64,000 nucleotides of DNA from Lindgomyces ingoldianus (lineage: Eukaryota > Ascomycota > Dothideomycetes > Pleosporales > Lindgomycetaceae), in contig NW_022985219.1 in the NCBI RefSeq assembly GCF_010093535.1, positions 1 to 64,000 on the forward strand, written 5' to 3'. The notes beneath the pieces are model-generated. The model searched no databases. It was not told the DNA's origin and saw only the letters and a list, made by a program, of their open reading frames with translations. A program made the translations under genes and the position numbers. This document shows positions 11,101 to 21,321 of this stretch, one piece after another (position 1 is the stretch's first letter; every line of letters begins with the position of its first letter).

Positions 11101-11705
11101 ATGTCGGAGAGCTCCTCTCAATCGTCTTTTGAGTCTCCATCGGAGGGCGAGCATCAAGAACCCGATCTAGCGAGTTTCTCTATAGCTTATTCTACAATTT
11201 CGATCCTTTGTCTAACGTTTTATATTAGAGTCAGCGAGGTGTTGATGCCCAAGACACGGGGTATTCTTCTAGCGAATCCGCTCCAGAGATTGGGCCAGCG
11301 CCCGGCTTGTACGCCCCATCTCTTGTGCAGCAGATCATCTCCCAGGATGATAGTTTGCAGAATATCGTTCATCGTTTGATGAACCCCCCTCAGTGGCTGT
11401 ACAGTCCAGACGGTGCGACGGTGACACTTCGGATCAACTGGGCAGTGGGTGTAGTAGGAGTGGAGCATTTTGATTATGTCGAAGATCCGGACACGGACCG
11501 CCACTCTCTGTGCCTCGACAGCGAGTTGGCCACCAACGGCCTGGAGCTGGGATTATCAGAAGTGGTTCTCGCGTGGTTGAAAGATGGAGAAGACAACCTA
11601 GTTCTACCAGCAACCCACTTCCGATCAGCAACTAGTAAGCAAGCAATTCCTCGTCTTCATACTTGCGAGAATTACCTAATCATTGTAGCCTCAGCACCAC
11701 CCTGA
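11101..11705 (+). CDS. Unnamed family protein, member B
   Basis: Proposed exons are 11101-11173, 11239-11634 and 11689-11705. The last intron (GTAAGC ... CTAATC ... TGTAG) is convincing and leaves a 17-nt terminal exon. The first intron starts GTTTCT and has a CTAAC branch site, but the acceptor that keeps frame is a weak GCGAG, so that junction is uncertain. The N-terminus is Ser/Glu-rich (MSESSSQSSFES). The domain then reads HRLMNPP, NWAVGVVGVEHFDYVED, LDSELATNGLELGLS and AWLKDGED. It matches members A, C and D in motif order, although WLCGD has become WLKDGED. About 160 residues, no signal peptide, function unknown. Confidence 0.6.
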
Positions 11706-12484
11706 GGTTCCGGTCTCCACCACCCACTTCCAACCAGCTTTTGTAGCGTAATCGGGCTTTTCATACCTAATTTGGCGTTCAGGGAGATAACGTAGAGATA
11801 CCCTGGGATATAGGACGATAGCTAACGGAATACGTTTATAGATAAATCCTTTGCGTGGGTCTGAAATGTGAAAGATATGAAATGCTCCTTTAGCAAGTTA
11901 GACAAAACCAAGGCTTCCGGTGGTCGCAAGATCAGCCTGTACTCAACGCCACTCTTGAACGAACAATAAACTGGAGGCTTTGAGAACCAGGTGCTTCCTA
12001 AAATCTAGAGGCCCTACGATAATTTAAACTGAAGGATTGGAATGGATTGTATTTACAATTCCCTTTCCTGCTCTAAGATTCTTATCTTTTACTTTAACTG
12101 ATCTACGTCTAAATGGAGGTTGTAGTAGTCGTCCCAATAAGATCACTAGCATAGGTAAAGAATATATTGATCATAAAGGAAAGTAGGGATAAGATAAATA
12201 TTGCCTTCTTGTCTGCGTATTGTATATACTCGTGAGATACTTCGTGTATAGCTAAACCTATGATGAACGCAGATATTCCTGAAGACTGTTTTCTAACTCT
12301 AGCTCTATAGGGACCCTCGCTACTCTGGACGGACTATAATTTTATCTGGCATGTGAAATACGTTTTATGGGTTAGGATTGATCACAGAAACCCTTAAGTT
12401 CTGTGGATGTGTTAGTTTAAGAGGTAGAGATACTGTGATCAAGTAAGAGGAATAACCGTGACGAGAAAACTTGAGCAACGCTCG
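11706..12484. other. Intergenic, nothing recognised
   Basis: Moderately AT-rich sequence without a supported gene, RNA gene or repeat. Confidence 0.4.
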
Positions 12485-13250
12485 CTAATTCGTATGGAAT
12501 TTGGCTCGTGTCGAATAAAGTTTAACTATATAGTAGATAGATAATTTACAAAGACGCGCTTTGCTCTCGAGAATTCTAGTACGTGCTCGGACCATAATAC
12601 AGCTTGACTGGGAGTGATGTAGCTGTTGTCTATCGCCTGGCCGAATTGGTACACCTGGGTCTGAACATTCTTTCTTGGCCGTATAATGCCTGGGAATGGG
12701 GTATACTAGACAGAGCATGAGCAATAGCAGAGATCCCGCTGACCGCCTTGAGTCTTGACTTGGTACACGTGCCCGAGGACAATTGGTCTGGGATCCAGAG
12801 GGCCTTACCCGGGGCGAGAGGGATGCAATAGTAGTCACACGAAATGGGTGTCTCTAGATATGGAGGTGCTTCCAAAGCCATGGGACGTGAAGATCAATGT
12901 CTCTCATGCTACTAGTGAAGGTCTGTAATATCATATTCTCTAATTCCTTTCGTCGGAGCAGAAGCCATCGAATCTAACAGGTCAAAGGGTTCATGAAGAA
13001 TACTGGTGCTGAGGAAATCGCTCCCGATGTTGCTGCCACCAACGACGACAACGCGTTTCGTCCTTGCGCGGGAGGGGAATTGTATGGAATGGTGATCTGC
13101 GGTAGGAATACCAAATCTTTGATAAGTCTTATATCGACTGTGCTTGGAAAAAATAGAAACGCCAAGAAGTGCACCCAATGTGAACCATTGCCTCCACCAG
13201 ATGCTTCCAGGGTATCTGATGCGTATCCAAACTCCAAAAATGCTTGCTGA
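12485..13250 (-). other. Unresolved coding potential downstream of NatD gene
   Basis: Minus-strand frames here look more protein-like than chance. One runs from about 13250 to the stop at 12912 and contains IRYPGSIWW and RFGIPTADHHSIQF. Others lie at 12630-12881 and 12485-12838, the latter with a hydrophobic LLLLMLCLVYPI. I could not join them with convincing splice sites or a start codon, and two other frames are also open across part of the region. It may be a remnant or an unrecognised multi-exon membrane protein gene. Confidence 0.25.
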
Positions 13251-13297
13251 TGATTTTTGTCATTCTTCTTTCTCGGTGGCCCGAGAAGAGTACTGGT

Positions 13298-14170
13298 TTA
13301 AGGATAAGGGGAAACACGCTGCCCGGTATCCTCGTGCTCATTATCTCCCGACGTTTCCGCCACCATCTCATCAAAATTGTCTTTGGTCTGCTTGATCTTA
13401 TCTAGTTCGTATTGCGAGCAATCGTCGGTATGGGTGGCCTTGGACATGATGCGATAATCGGCGACAACAACTTTGTTCCGGATCTGCCTATCTGCTGGTG
13501 AGCATTCATCCTTCTTATATCCACGCTTCTGGTACAACGCCATCGCCCGTGTATTGCTCGTGAAGACCGTGAGCATCGTCTTTGTGATTCCAGCTCGTTT
13601 CGCCAGGAACTCTGCAATGCCGAGCAGCTGTGAGCCGAGGCCGGAGCCTCTCAGCTCCTCCTCGAGGTGGACTTCATAGATATAGAGAACTGATAGCCAA
13701 TCGTTTGGGGGATCGTCGTAGGTGTACATGAATGAGAGGAAACCGACGATGTGCTTGCTGGGAGCGGCGGCTCGAACGAGGATGTATTTCATGTCTCTGT
13801 GACACATTTCCTTTTTCTTACCGGCCGGGTTCCATCCTATGCTAGAGGACTTGTAGGAGGAGGAGGATGTAGACTCGACCAGGTGGAAGCAGGCCTCGAA
13901 CTCTTCTTGCGTCATATCTCTAGCGAGCTCAACTCGGATCGAGATGTGAAGTGCCTTAGGAGGCGAGAGCAAATTTTCCCAGAAAGGCCCTAGAAAGAGG
14001 CGCACGAAGTGGTTCCTGCTCAGCAGGTTGATGCATTCGGACTGCATCTTTGGGGGAATTTCGTAGGCTGTGGGCTCGACTGTCTTTCTTACCCACGATG
14101 CGGAACGGTCCGTAGAGACCTTCTTCCTCTTGCGAAGTGGCTCCCCGCTTGCCTTGTGCTTGGGTGCCAT
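13298..14170 (-). CDS. NAA40: N-alpha-acetyltransferase 40 (NatD), histone H4/H2A N-terminal acetyltransferase
   Basis: Single-exon gene of 290 residues from ATG 14170. NatD transfers acetyl from acetyl-CoA to the N-terminal serine of histones H4 and H2A. The GNAT core is clear: LYIYEVHLEEE (about 162-172), the acetyl-CoA loop RGSGLGSQLL (174-183, fitting R/Q-x-x-G-x-G/A), then MLTVFTSNTRAMALYQKRGY and the NatD-type DECSP after it. The N-terminus is basic (HKASGEPLRKRKK), consistent with nuclear or nucleosome-associated work. The ~35-residue C-terminal tail is acidic and not part of the family core. Next upstream, head-to-head, is a LYR protein gene with only 260 bp between the two start codons. 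The family assignment rests on visible motifs; enzyme activity is inferred. Confidence 0.85.
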   Translation of the reverse strand: MAPKHKASGEPLRKRKKVSTDRSASWVRKTVEPTAYEIPPKMQSECINLLSRNHFVRLFLGPFWENLLSPPKALHISIRVELARDMTQEEFEACFHLVESTSSSSYKSSSIGWNPAGKKKEMCHRDMKYILVRAAAPSKHIVGFLSFMYTYDDPPNDWLSVLYIYEVHLEEELRGSGLGSQLLGIAEFLAKRAGITKTMLTVFTSNTRAMALYQKRGYKKDECSPADRQIRNKVVVADYRIMSKATHTDDCSQYELDKIKQTKDNFDEMVAETSGDNEHEDTGQRVSPYP

Positions 14171-14430
14171 TTTTGGAGAGGCTGTTGGCTATTGGCTGTT
14201 GGAAAGGTGATGCCAGGAAGGCGGACTGTGAAGAGGTGGAAGACGCGTTCTGCCGGGCGGTGAAGCGAAAACGCGCCATGCTACAAAAGTGCTTTATGCC
14301 GGCGACATAAGCAAAGCTATTCAAAAATAGCAACTTTCATTCATCTCTTTTTAGCTTTGCATGCTCTTTATTCTTATACAATAGCTTTAAGCAATAGCCT
14401 CGAACGTGAGGCAGCACAGTGGATAGGATG
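14171..14430. promoter_or_regulatory. Shared divergent promoter (NAA40-like / LYR-like)
   Basis: The two start codons (14170 minus, 14431 plus) are 260 bp apart, so this segment must carry both promoters and 5' UTRs. It includes an A/T-rich core near 14290-14390 with AGCTTTGCATG and several CTTT runs. No specific factor site can be assigned with confidence. Confidence 0.6.
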
Positions 14431-15034
14431 ATGCGGAAATATGCCACTGTAGCGGCAAGAAACCCCTCGCTCCTTCAACAGAGAGGCAAAAGCCCCCTTG
14501 GGCTTGACCATGTGTGTCTTCCATAGCTACAATAACGATATTTGATGCTAATTATTGCAAAGTTCCTTCAACGACAACGTGCACTTGCGTTGTGGAGGGA
14601 CATTATGAGAAGCACAGCTGGTATCTCAGATGCAGCAACCAAGAGAGACATGCAGCAGTTTGCTAGAGCTGAATTTGAGCGGCATAGAAATGTCACTGAT
14701 CTTGTAAGTCTCTCCCGACTACCTTCCGCACATTGAAACCTACTACGGAACATTGATGAAGGTGGTTTGATCTGCTATGTCTCTTGTTGGATTATATAAG
14801 ACCAGCAGGATGATGCTCACCATTGTTCTATTTCGCATCCTACCCCGCTCCATCTTACATGACGAAAGCGAGTGAATGCACTGACGTTGATGCAGAGTCA
14901 TATTCGCTATCTAATATCGGTATGCTGCTCAGCCTCTAGTTGCCTCTAATGCGCTGACTTGAATGCTGCAGACTGGAAAGACGCAGTTCGACACCATGAA
15001 GAACTCTCTGATTAATGCGGGATTATTGACCTGA
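14431..15034 (+). CDS. LYR-motif mitochondrial protein, LYRM2-like (102 aa)
   Basis: Four exons: 14431-14511, 14563-14703, 14896-14919 and 14972-15034, all phase 0, with introns of 51, 192 and 52 nt. The donor after exon 2 is a perfect GTAAGT, and exon 3 is only 24 nt. The product has the LYR-family helices: GLDHFLQRQRALALWRDIMR carries the signature as L-W-R, then RAEFERHRNVTDL and SHIRYLISTGKTQF, the latter formed only after all splices, which supports the model. LYR proteins bind the mitochondrial acyl carrier protein and help assemble respiratory complexes or Fe-S proteins; LYRM2 is linked to complex I. The N-terminus (MRKYATVAARN) is basic, as for mitochondrial import. An in-frame ATG at 14428 is an alternative start. 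It shares a divergent promoter with the NatD gene. Confidence 0.85.
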
Positions 15035-15446
15035 AGCCTGTATAAGCATCTTTGATCCCAGACTATAACTCTAGACTTGCTTCTGTTCTTTTCTGTCTTA
15101 AGTGCACCATGTGGATATTCGGTATGCGACTCGCGTGTTCGGTCAGCGGGGGGCACGACTGACTCGCACACTTGAACTTCCTGGCTGGAGGGGTACGGCA
15201 TCAGCACCCTCACTCTTCATCCCACTTGGCCCACTGAGCCTTCAAGGCGGAATTGGCGCCTCTCCGATTGCCTTAATGCAAAGAGAGGCCCTTACTCGAC
15301 GTCATTAACCGACGTTTATCTCGCGGACGGCGATCCGATCCGCTTATCCCTGTTTCAACCCCAGAAGCAAGGCTCGGACGCCATCTATCTCTAGAGCAGC
15401 GTTACACTTGATCCCCCCATTCTGTGTTTCAAGCTCACCGGCAGTC
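15035..15446. other. Intergenic, promoter of monooxygenase
   Basis: No gene is supported. It holds the 3' UTR of the LYR gene and the promoter of the monooxygenase on the same strand. Confidence 0.4.
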
Positions 15447-17735
15447 ATGAAATCGGTCCTTATCGTTGGGGCAGGGCCAGCCGGGCTTGTGACCGCCAAG
15501 ACCCTGTTACAAAGCGCACCCGGCAAGTTCACAGTCACGGTTTTCGAGTCTGCAGAACGTGTTGGTGGCATGTGGAGGGCCAGGAGAGGTGAAGAGGGTG
15601 CAAAGTGCAGTCCAGATATGAGAACCAACTTGAGCAGATTTACGGTGGCCTTCTCAGATCTCTCTTGGAACTCCGTCAATCTCACAGATGCCCAGGATGG
15701 ACAGCAGTCTAGTGCTCCTCCGCCAATGTTTCCATACGCTTGGCAAGTTGGGAGATATCTTCAGGAATACGCTAGAAAGTTCATTCCCAACGCCATCATT
15801 AATTGCAATCGAGCTGTCACCAAGGCAGAACTTGTTGCAGGGACCCGGAGGTGGAGCGTTTCCTCAATCGATAAGACCTCTCAGAAAACTAGAAACGACG
15901 AATTCGACTACCTGCTCGTGGCCAGTGGGTTTTACGATCGACCTGAAATCCCGGCAGCTTATTCCGCCTCAACCTCTACTGCAGCTACAAAAGTCCTTCA
16001 TTCGTCGGAGTTCCGTGATGTTTCGTCGTTGACCAACAAGCCCGGCAATATTGTGGTCATTGGAGGCGGAATCAGTGGCTCAGAAGCTGCAGCAACTGCC
16101 GCTTTCCAAATTTCGGATGCAAAATATGCCCCGGGTCAGCCCAAGCCTGCTTGGTCAGAGTGCAAAGTCTACCATGTCCTCAACCGTCCTTTCTACTGTC
16201 TACCCCGATACCTACCTCAAGATCCATACGAACCGTCCGTTCAAAACTTCAAACTGGCCCCGAAGTTTCTCCCGATAGACATTGTGTTGTACAATCTGAG
16301 TAGGAGGGGTGAAGGTCCGATATCTGCACCTCTTGGCCGTGTTCCACCAGAGAACGCAAGGAAGGGCCACAGTTACCTTAGATCGATAGTAGGGGGCGAT
16401 CAGCGAGACGTTGGATATCCCGAACTTGTACACAAACCAGAGGAGATGCAATTTCCCGCTTTCAATGGTATCACCGATACTTATACTGAGTTTGCAAGGA
16501 GTGGCCTAATTGTTCCTGTTCGAGGCCGCGGTACGATCGTTCAGGATGGAGGGCGTAGTGGGACCGCCCGAGTGGAGGTTCGTTCAGAAGAGCCTTGGGG
16601 TGTATCGGATCAGCGCGTGGGTGTTTCACCCCTTGTTCCCCTATTTACAGATGCTGATCTCTTGAAGGAGTCAAAAATCGACAACGTCGTTGGCATCATC
16701 GAAGCGACAGGTTTCCAAGCGAACCTTGATTACTTGCCTGAATCGATCAAGGAAGCTCTCGGGTACGACGCCAAGTGTCGACAAGTTCCTACGCTCTTTT
16801 CCCGCGGTTCGGTATTCAATCCCTCCATACCAGAAATGGCGTTTGTCGGGTTTTACCAAGGTCCCTATTGGGGTTTTATGGAAATGCAGGCGCGGATGGT
16901 AACCTCGAGATGGAGTGGTATAACCCATGGAGAGGAAGGTTCGGGGTCATCCATCACTGACGTCCAAGAGATGGAAGATATAAGGAAGATGATCAAGTCT
17001 CGGATAAATAACATTCAGCAATTCTGGATGGGCGATTACATGGGATTTATGGAAGAATTTTCTCGTATGCTGGGGATCCAGCGCAATGACTCGGTGTTTG
17101 GCAGACAGGAAGGACCTTGTTTTGCGGCTAGGTATGCTACTGAAGGAGGCGAAGCTGGAAATATTATCCAAGAGCTACAGATAGTGCTTGACGACTCAGA
17201 AAAAAATGCGAGATTCGTAGCAGTCGCAGCGTTTCGAGGGATGCAGGGAAACTGGACGCTCCGACGGAAAATTGACTCAAAGTCGCCAGCTGCCCCAGGA
17301 GGAACGCTTAAGGGTACCGCAGCGTTTCACCCCAGAATCCCAAGTTCCCCAGAGTTTGCGGCGGAATACCTATATATAGAGCAGGGCACTTTTACTACGG
17401 ATAACGGTTACTCATTCCCAGCGACGCGGCGATACGTTTACCGTTACAATGAAGCCTCAGATAAGATCACTGCTTGGTTCGTTAAAGAAGATGGTGAAAG
17501 CGTCGAGAGGTTTTTTAATCAGATGGAATTCCAAGAGTCAACCGATAGCGGGAAGGGCTGGATTGCCAATGGAAGCCATTGGTGCGATCCAGATACGTAT
17601 AAGAGCAGCAGCGAATTCAGGTTCAGGGGCGCAGCTTTGGATTGCTTTGGAATCACGTACGATGTCAGTGGGCCGAAGAAGGACTTCACCATGGAGAGCT
17701 GGTATCAGAGGCCTCTTCCCAGATCCTTGGCTTAG
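15447..17735 (+). CDS. Flavin-containing monooxygenase fused to a C-terminal DUF6314-like domain
   Basis: Intronless gene of 762 residues. I chose ATG 15447 because it places the FAD-binding Rossmann motif (VGAGPAGL) right at the N-terminus, as usual. FAD contacts continue in ESAERVGGMW. A second dinucleotide fold, VIGGGISGSEAA, would bind NADPH. Such enzymes use NADPH and O2 to oxygenate N, S or ketone groups of small molecules; the substrate is unknown. The last ~160 residues (about 600-755: GNWTLRRKI, LKGTAAFHP, YIEQGTF, RRYVYRY, SHWCDPDTY, SGPKKDF) match the pattern I know for DUF6314, a small barrel-like domain that usually stands alone. Two domains in one long frame with no stop is direct evidence of the fusion. 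No signal peptide or membrane anchor. No biosynthetic cluster surrounds it. Confidence 0.8.
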   Translation: MKSVLIVGAGPAGLVTAKTLLQSAPGKFTVTVFESAERVGGMWRARRGEEGAKCSPDMRTNLSRFTVAFSDLSWNSVNLTDAQDGQQSSAPPPMFPYAWQVGRYLQEYARKFIPNAIINCNRAVTKAELVAGTRRWSVSSIDKTSQKTRNDEFDYLLVASGFYDRPEIPAAYSASTSTAATKVLHSSEFRDVSSLTNKPGNIVVIGGGISGSEAAATAAFQISDAKYAPGQPKPAWSECKVYHVLNRPFYCLPRYLPQDPYEPSVQNFKLAPKFLPIDIVLYNLSRRGEGPISAPLGRVPPENARKGHSYLRSIVGGDQRDVGYPELVHKPEEMQFPAFNGITDTYTEFARSGLIVPVRGRGTIVQDGGRSGTARVEVRSEEPWGVSDQRVGVSPLVPLFTDADLLKESKIDNVVGIIEATGFQANLDYLPESIKEALGYDAKCRQVPTLFSRGSVFNPSIPEMAFVGFYQGPYWGFMEMQARMVTSRWSGITHGEEGSGSSITDVQEMEDIRKMIKSRINNIQQFWMGDYMGFMEEFSRMLGIQRNDSVFGRQEGPCFAARYATEGGEAGNIIQELQIVLDDSEKNARFVAVAAFRGMQGNWTLRRKIDSKSPAAPGGTLKGTAAFHPRIPSSPEFAAEYLYIEQGTFTTDNGYSFPATRRYVYRYNEASDKITAWFVKEDGESVERFFNQMEFQESTDSGKGWIANGSHWCDPDTYKSSSEFRFRGAALDCFGITYDVSGPKKDFTMESWYQRPLPRSLA

Positions 17736-19679
17736 GGTGGTGGTGTCGTGCTGGAAGAAATGGGACTCCCCATCCCGGAAGAGAAAAAAATACCTAGCGA
17801 CTAGGTTTCGTGTAAACTACGCTACACAATATTGACGTACTATGCGTCTTTGCATCTCCCACCATCAACCCTTCTATGGTTCGACTCTATCAATGTCTAG
17901 ATTTCTCATGCTAAGATTTCCTGTCTAAAATCTGCAGCTTATCTCGATGTGACTTCTACGCTTCTACCCCAAACGCAACGACTGGAAATCCTATTGGTCC
18001 TTACCGCCGGACGATATAGTAGAGTAATATCGACGAATCGTCGCCCATTTCTTCCTGACAACCATTTTCAAGCTCCGCTTTCTGATGAGATTACTACATT
18101 CAGGATCTACCGGTCAACCATCACCGCGCTAATGCTATGGTACAACTTCAGTAATCAAGACTCAGGATTGCCTCCAAAACCAGGGCCGATCCGTCAACAA
18201 GACTGAGTATGCCTTATCAATATACGACATACATTTCATTTAAAGGGGAGAGTTGCTTCCAGTTTCGTTTAGATGTGGAGCACCCGATGGCACTCGCCTT
18301 TTCGTCAATATTCGCTGTACCTGGTCATTGGCGCGGCTACTGACATTGCTCCAGGTATCCGGAAGCATATGTAGATGGTTCAGAAGAAATTACGATAAGA
18401 TCATATTTCTGAAGAACTCTCTATCGCGCGCTCCGTGGATATGTATGAGATCCGTGCCATTACGTTCAACACTTGTCAAAAGTCCTTTATTCCTATAAGG
18501 AAGAGAGTACTGGACTCCGCTTCTAGTAAAGTTATGTTCCATGCAATATTAGTCTCCCATTCTCTAAGACCTCATCTCTACCTCGGCGCTGCCTGGGTAT
18601 CAATTCGCCATGTTGGAGAAGCCATTACACCGCACCTCGAGGAAACATATTCTGCAATCATCATAGCTGTGTTATTTGAGTCATATCCGCATGCTGATAT
18701 CTCGCTATAGCCTAATCACTCTCTTATGGTCCGATGCCAAGACTGATAGATGAACCCACTTCATTGCCTTCCCGATTACCGGTACGACCCCCTTGCCGCC
18801 ACGTAACATCCCCGCGAATGCTGCGGAATGCAAAATATTCTCGGATTTTGAGTATTGTGGACCCGGGGATCTACTGTCCCTCGCCCAGGCACGTGTGCGG
18901 ATAATCTAAAATTTATCCTCGAGTCTTCCCATCTCACGCGAAGCATCAAAACCTGTTGTTCTCCCGAACGCGTGAGAAGAAACCTCGTGAGGAGATGTGT
19001 GCTGATAAGATTGCAAATACGGTAAGAAAACTGGTATAGCTTCTAGATCAAATAGCTGCACTCACATCACGCTGTTAATCCTCACCTCATACAAAACCTG
19101 TCCCATCTCAGCTAGTCTTGTTCGTAACGTAAAAAAACGAGACATATTACCTTGCATACGCCACAATAAAGATTGGAATGCTCCCTCTCCGCCTGCTAGC
19201 TGCCAGGCTTCCCTCTTCCACTCATTTACCTCGCTTCTCTTCTTAGGAATGTTATTAGAGGCGTTTCCACCACATGAGAGATGTATCTGGCCAACACCTC
19301 GGCAGTAATCAATCATTTTTCACCACCGGGCGTACAAGATATCAATACTTATGGAAGAGGCCTCAAACACAGGAAAATTGAGAATGATGGTAGTTTCGTG
19401 CTCGCTACGAGTGACTTCCGGGGAGGAGATGTTTTAGATGAACGATTTATTGAGCTCAAGGGCCGTGCTTCAATCTCGCGGCGGATCACCACCGAAGTCG
19501 ATCTATATAATCAGCGGCTTCAGCTGTGTCAATCATTGACTTCGGGGCTTACTTTTTACCTTAACTTGCCACCTGATCTGCATCCTCCAACTTCAGGATC
19601 CCATTTCGAAGCTGCTTTGGACCACATTCTCGCCTAAAGAACGAACACGACATCAGCAATTTCCGTGCACTCCCACGCC
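17736..19679. other. Gene-poor stretch
   Basis: Open frames at 17949-18206, 18435-18710 and 19281-19637 (plus) have no domain and no splice support. A minus frame at 19062-19316 contains a protein-like string (WKREAWQLAGG, MGQVLYEVR) that may be the end of a decayed or unrecognised gene; I cannot extend it. The right end is the promoter of the secreted Cys-rich protein gene. Confidence 0.35.
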
Positions 19680-20365
19680 ATGAAAGCCACCTACTTTAAT
19701 TTACTGGGTTTCGCCTTCCTCGCTGCCGCTAATCCCGCTCCGAGAGGTTGCCCAAAAGAACATTGTTACACAGCAACCAATGAGTGCAACATGCCATACG
19801 GTGGGTATGTATCTATCTATCTCATACGTCCCAGCGCCGCAATAAATTCCCACTTAGCATCCTGTTCGTACTCATAGCAACTTGCCTACACTCAGTGACC
19901 CTCGTAAAACCCAATTAAAGCTTACGAGCTAATCCGTTCCAGTTGCTGGGATGAATGCGACTCTCCAGCCGAGCGCCTCCAAACATTCACCAAGCCCCAC
20001 TGTCCACCTTCAGCTCACCCTACTAAACCGCCCTCCTGGACTCCAACTCCTACCCCGTCATGCTCTGTGCTCAGCATTTGCATTGATGCAATTACAGTCT
20101 GCGCTAACGGTGAGACTAAGGGCTACGGAGGGTAAACCCAATCTGCCTCGTTCCAGGTCTCTCCAGTAATTAATAAATTCCGTTTAGCTGCTTCGACACC
20201 TGCACGCAACCAACCGTGCACCCTCCAGAATCCTTGTGCCCTCCAGGGCCAGCGACCATTACGGCAGCAACTACACCTGCGCCATCGACTACGAAGAAGC
20301 CAAACCCGTCAGAGAAACCATGCACGCAAAAGGACTCCTGGAAGTGCAAGCCGACCGAATGGTAG
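19680..20365 (+). CDS. Small secreted cysteine-rich protein with duplicated module (163 aa)
   Basis: Three exons: 19680-19804, 19943-20131 and 20188-20365, with GTATGT and GTAAAC donors; both junctions are phase 2 and both fall inside a GG-C motif. A signal peptide is evident (MKATYFNLLGFAFLAAANPA). Two related modules follow: C-x(5)-C ... YGGCWDEC and C-x(6)-C ... YGGCFDTC. Each is split by an intron at the same codon, so the gene grew by exon duplication. Spacers are Pro/Thr-rich and could be O-glycosylated. The C-terminus has three further cysteines and no membrane anchor. Size, signal and cysteine content fit an apoplastic or effector-like secreted protein, but I recognise no family. Function is unknown. 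Confidence 0.75.
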
Positions 20366-21321
20366 AGCTACAATTGGAGAGCACTCTTGGTAGAGTAGCT
20401 GGATGAGGAATGAATGAAAAGGATGTCAATTAATAAATTGAACCACTTATTCAGGATTTCATCTGTAAGGCTCTGATTTCTAAAACTCTCTCGTACAGAG
20501 TTGGAAAAGGTTATCCCGTTCATGTTTACTAGCAGCGTAGTGTGCTTGAAATGTTCGAGAATATTGGTGGTGGCATATGAGTACATGACCCTTTGTTCGG
20601 GTATTTGATGTATCTCTTTGATTCACCTCAGTGCTAAGTTGACTAATCTGGGAGGTTGTAAATGACCTACTCACTTAGCTTGCGTGTATTCAGGAGGGAT
20701 TCACGTGACTCTTCTCTTCAAAGCTTATCTTCTCAGAACGATAGGTAGTCAAGCATGTGGATAAATTCACCTGCCAGCCTACCGAACTGGAAATGTATAT
20801 TTCGAGGCTCAAGCCACGTTCAATGTGCATTCTCTTCTATCCCCTTCCAATATTGAATTCCCAAAACCCCAATGCACAACCTATCCAAAAACCAATGAAG
20901 ATAAAAGACTAAATGACCTCGGAACGAGGTTGTGCGACGATATTATAAGCAGGAAATGTCCTGGATCTAAGTATACGTGAGTGTCAAACAGGTAGAACTC
21001 AAACAATTAAGATATCGAACAAGCAAGGGAGGCCACCACAGCTTTCATCGTGAAATCCGCGTTTCTTTACATTTTAGTCTTCGAAATTTACTGCAGAAGA
21101 CAATAGCCAGCTTACTACAAACGTAGAATCAGGAGGCGAATTAGAAGGAGAGTGCTATTCTAGAGTTTTAGCAAGAGACTTACCAATTTTGCTACAGCCG
21201 TTCCCTACTCAGACGTAAACATTTCGAGCCATCTGCTGTCAAACGCAAAGATAGGGAAATATGTCAACTTGAGAAAAAGCCTGCACAAATAGCGTCAGAA
21301 ACAGCTTCCATCTATCAATAA
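20366..21321. other. Intergenic between convergent genes
   Basis: This lies between the 3' ends of a plus-strand and a minus-strand gene. No gene, RNA or repeat is supported. Confidence 0.4.

Noticed and set aside
13144..13395. Plus-strand frame opposite the NatD gene's 3' end
   Set aside because: Shadow of the real minus-strand coding sequence and its 3' UTR.
15344..15685. 113-codon minus-strand frame over the monooxygenase start
   Set aside because: Antisense shadow of the FAD-binding region on the plus strand.
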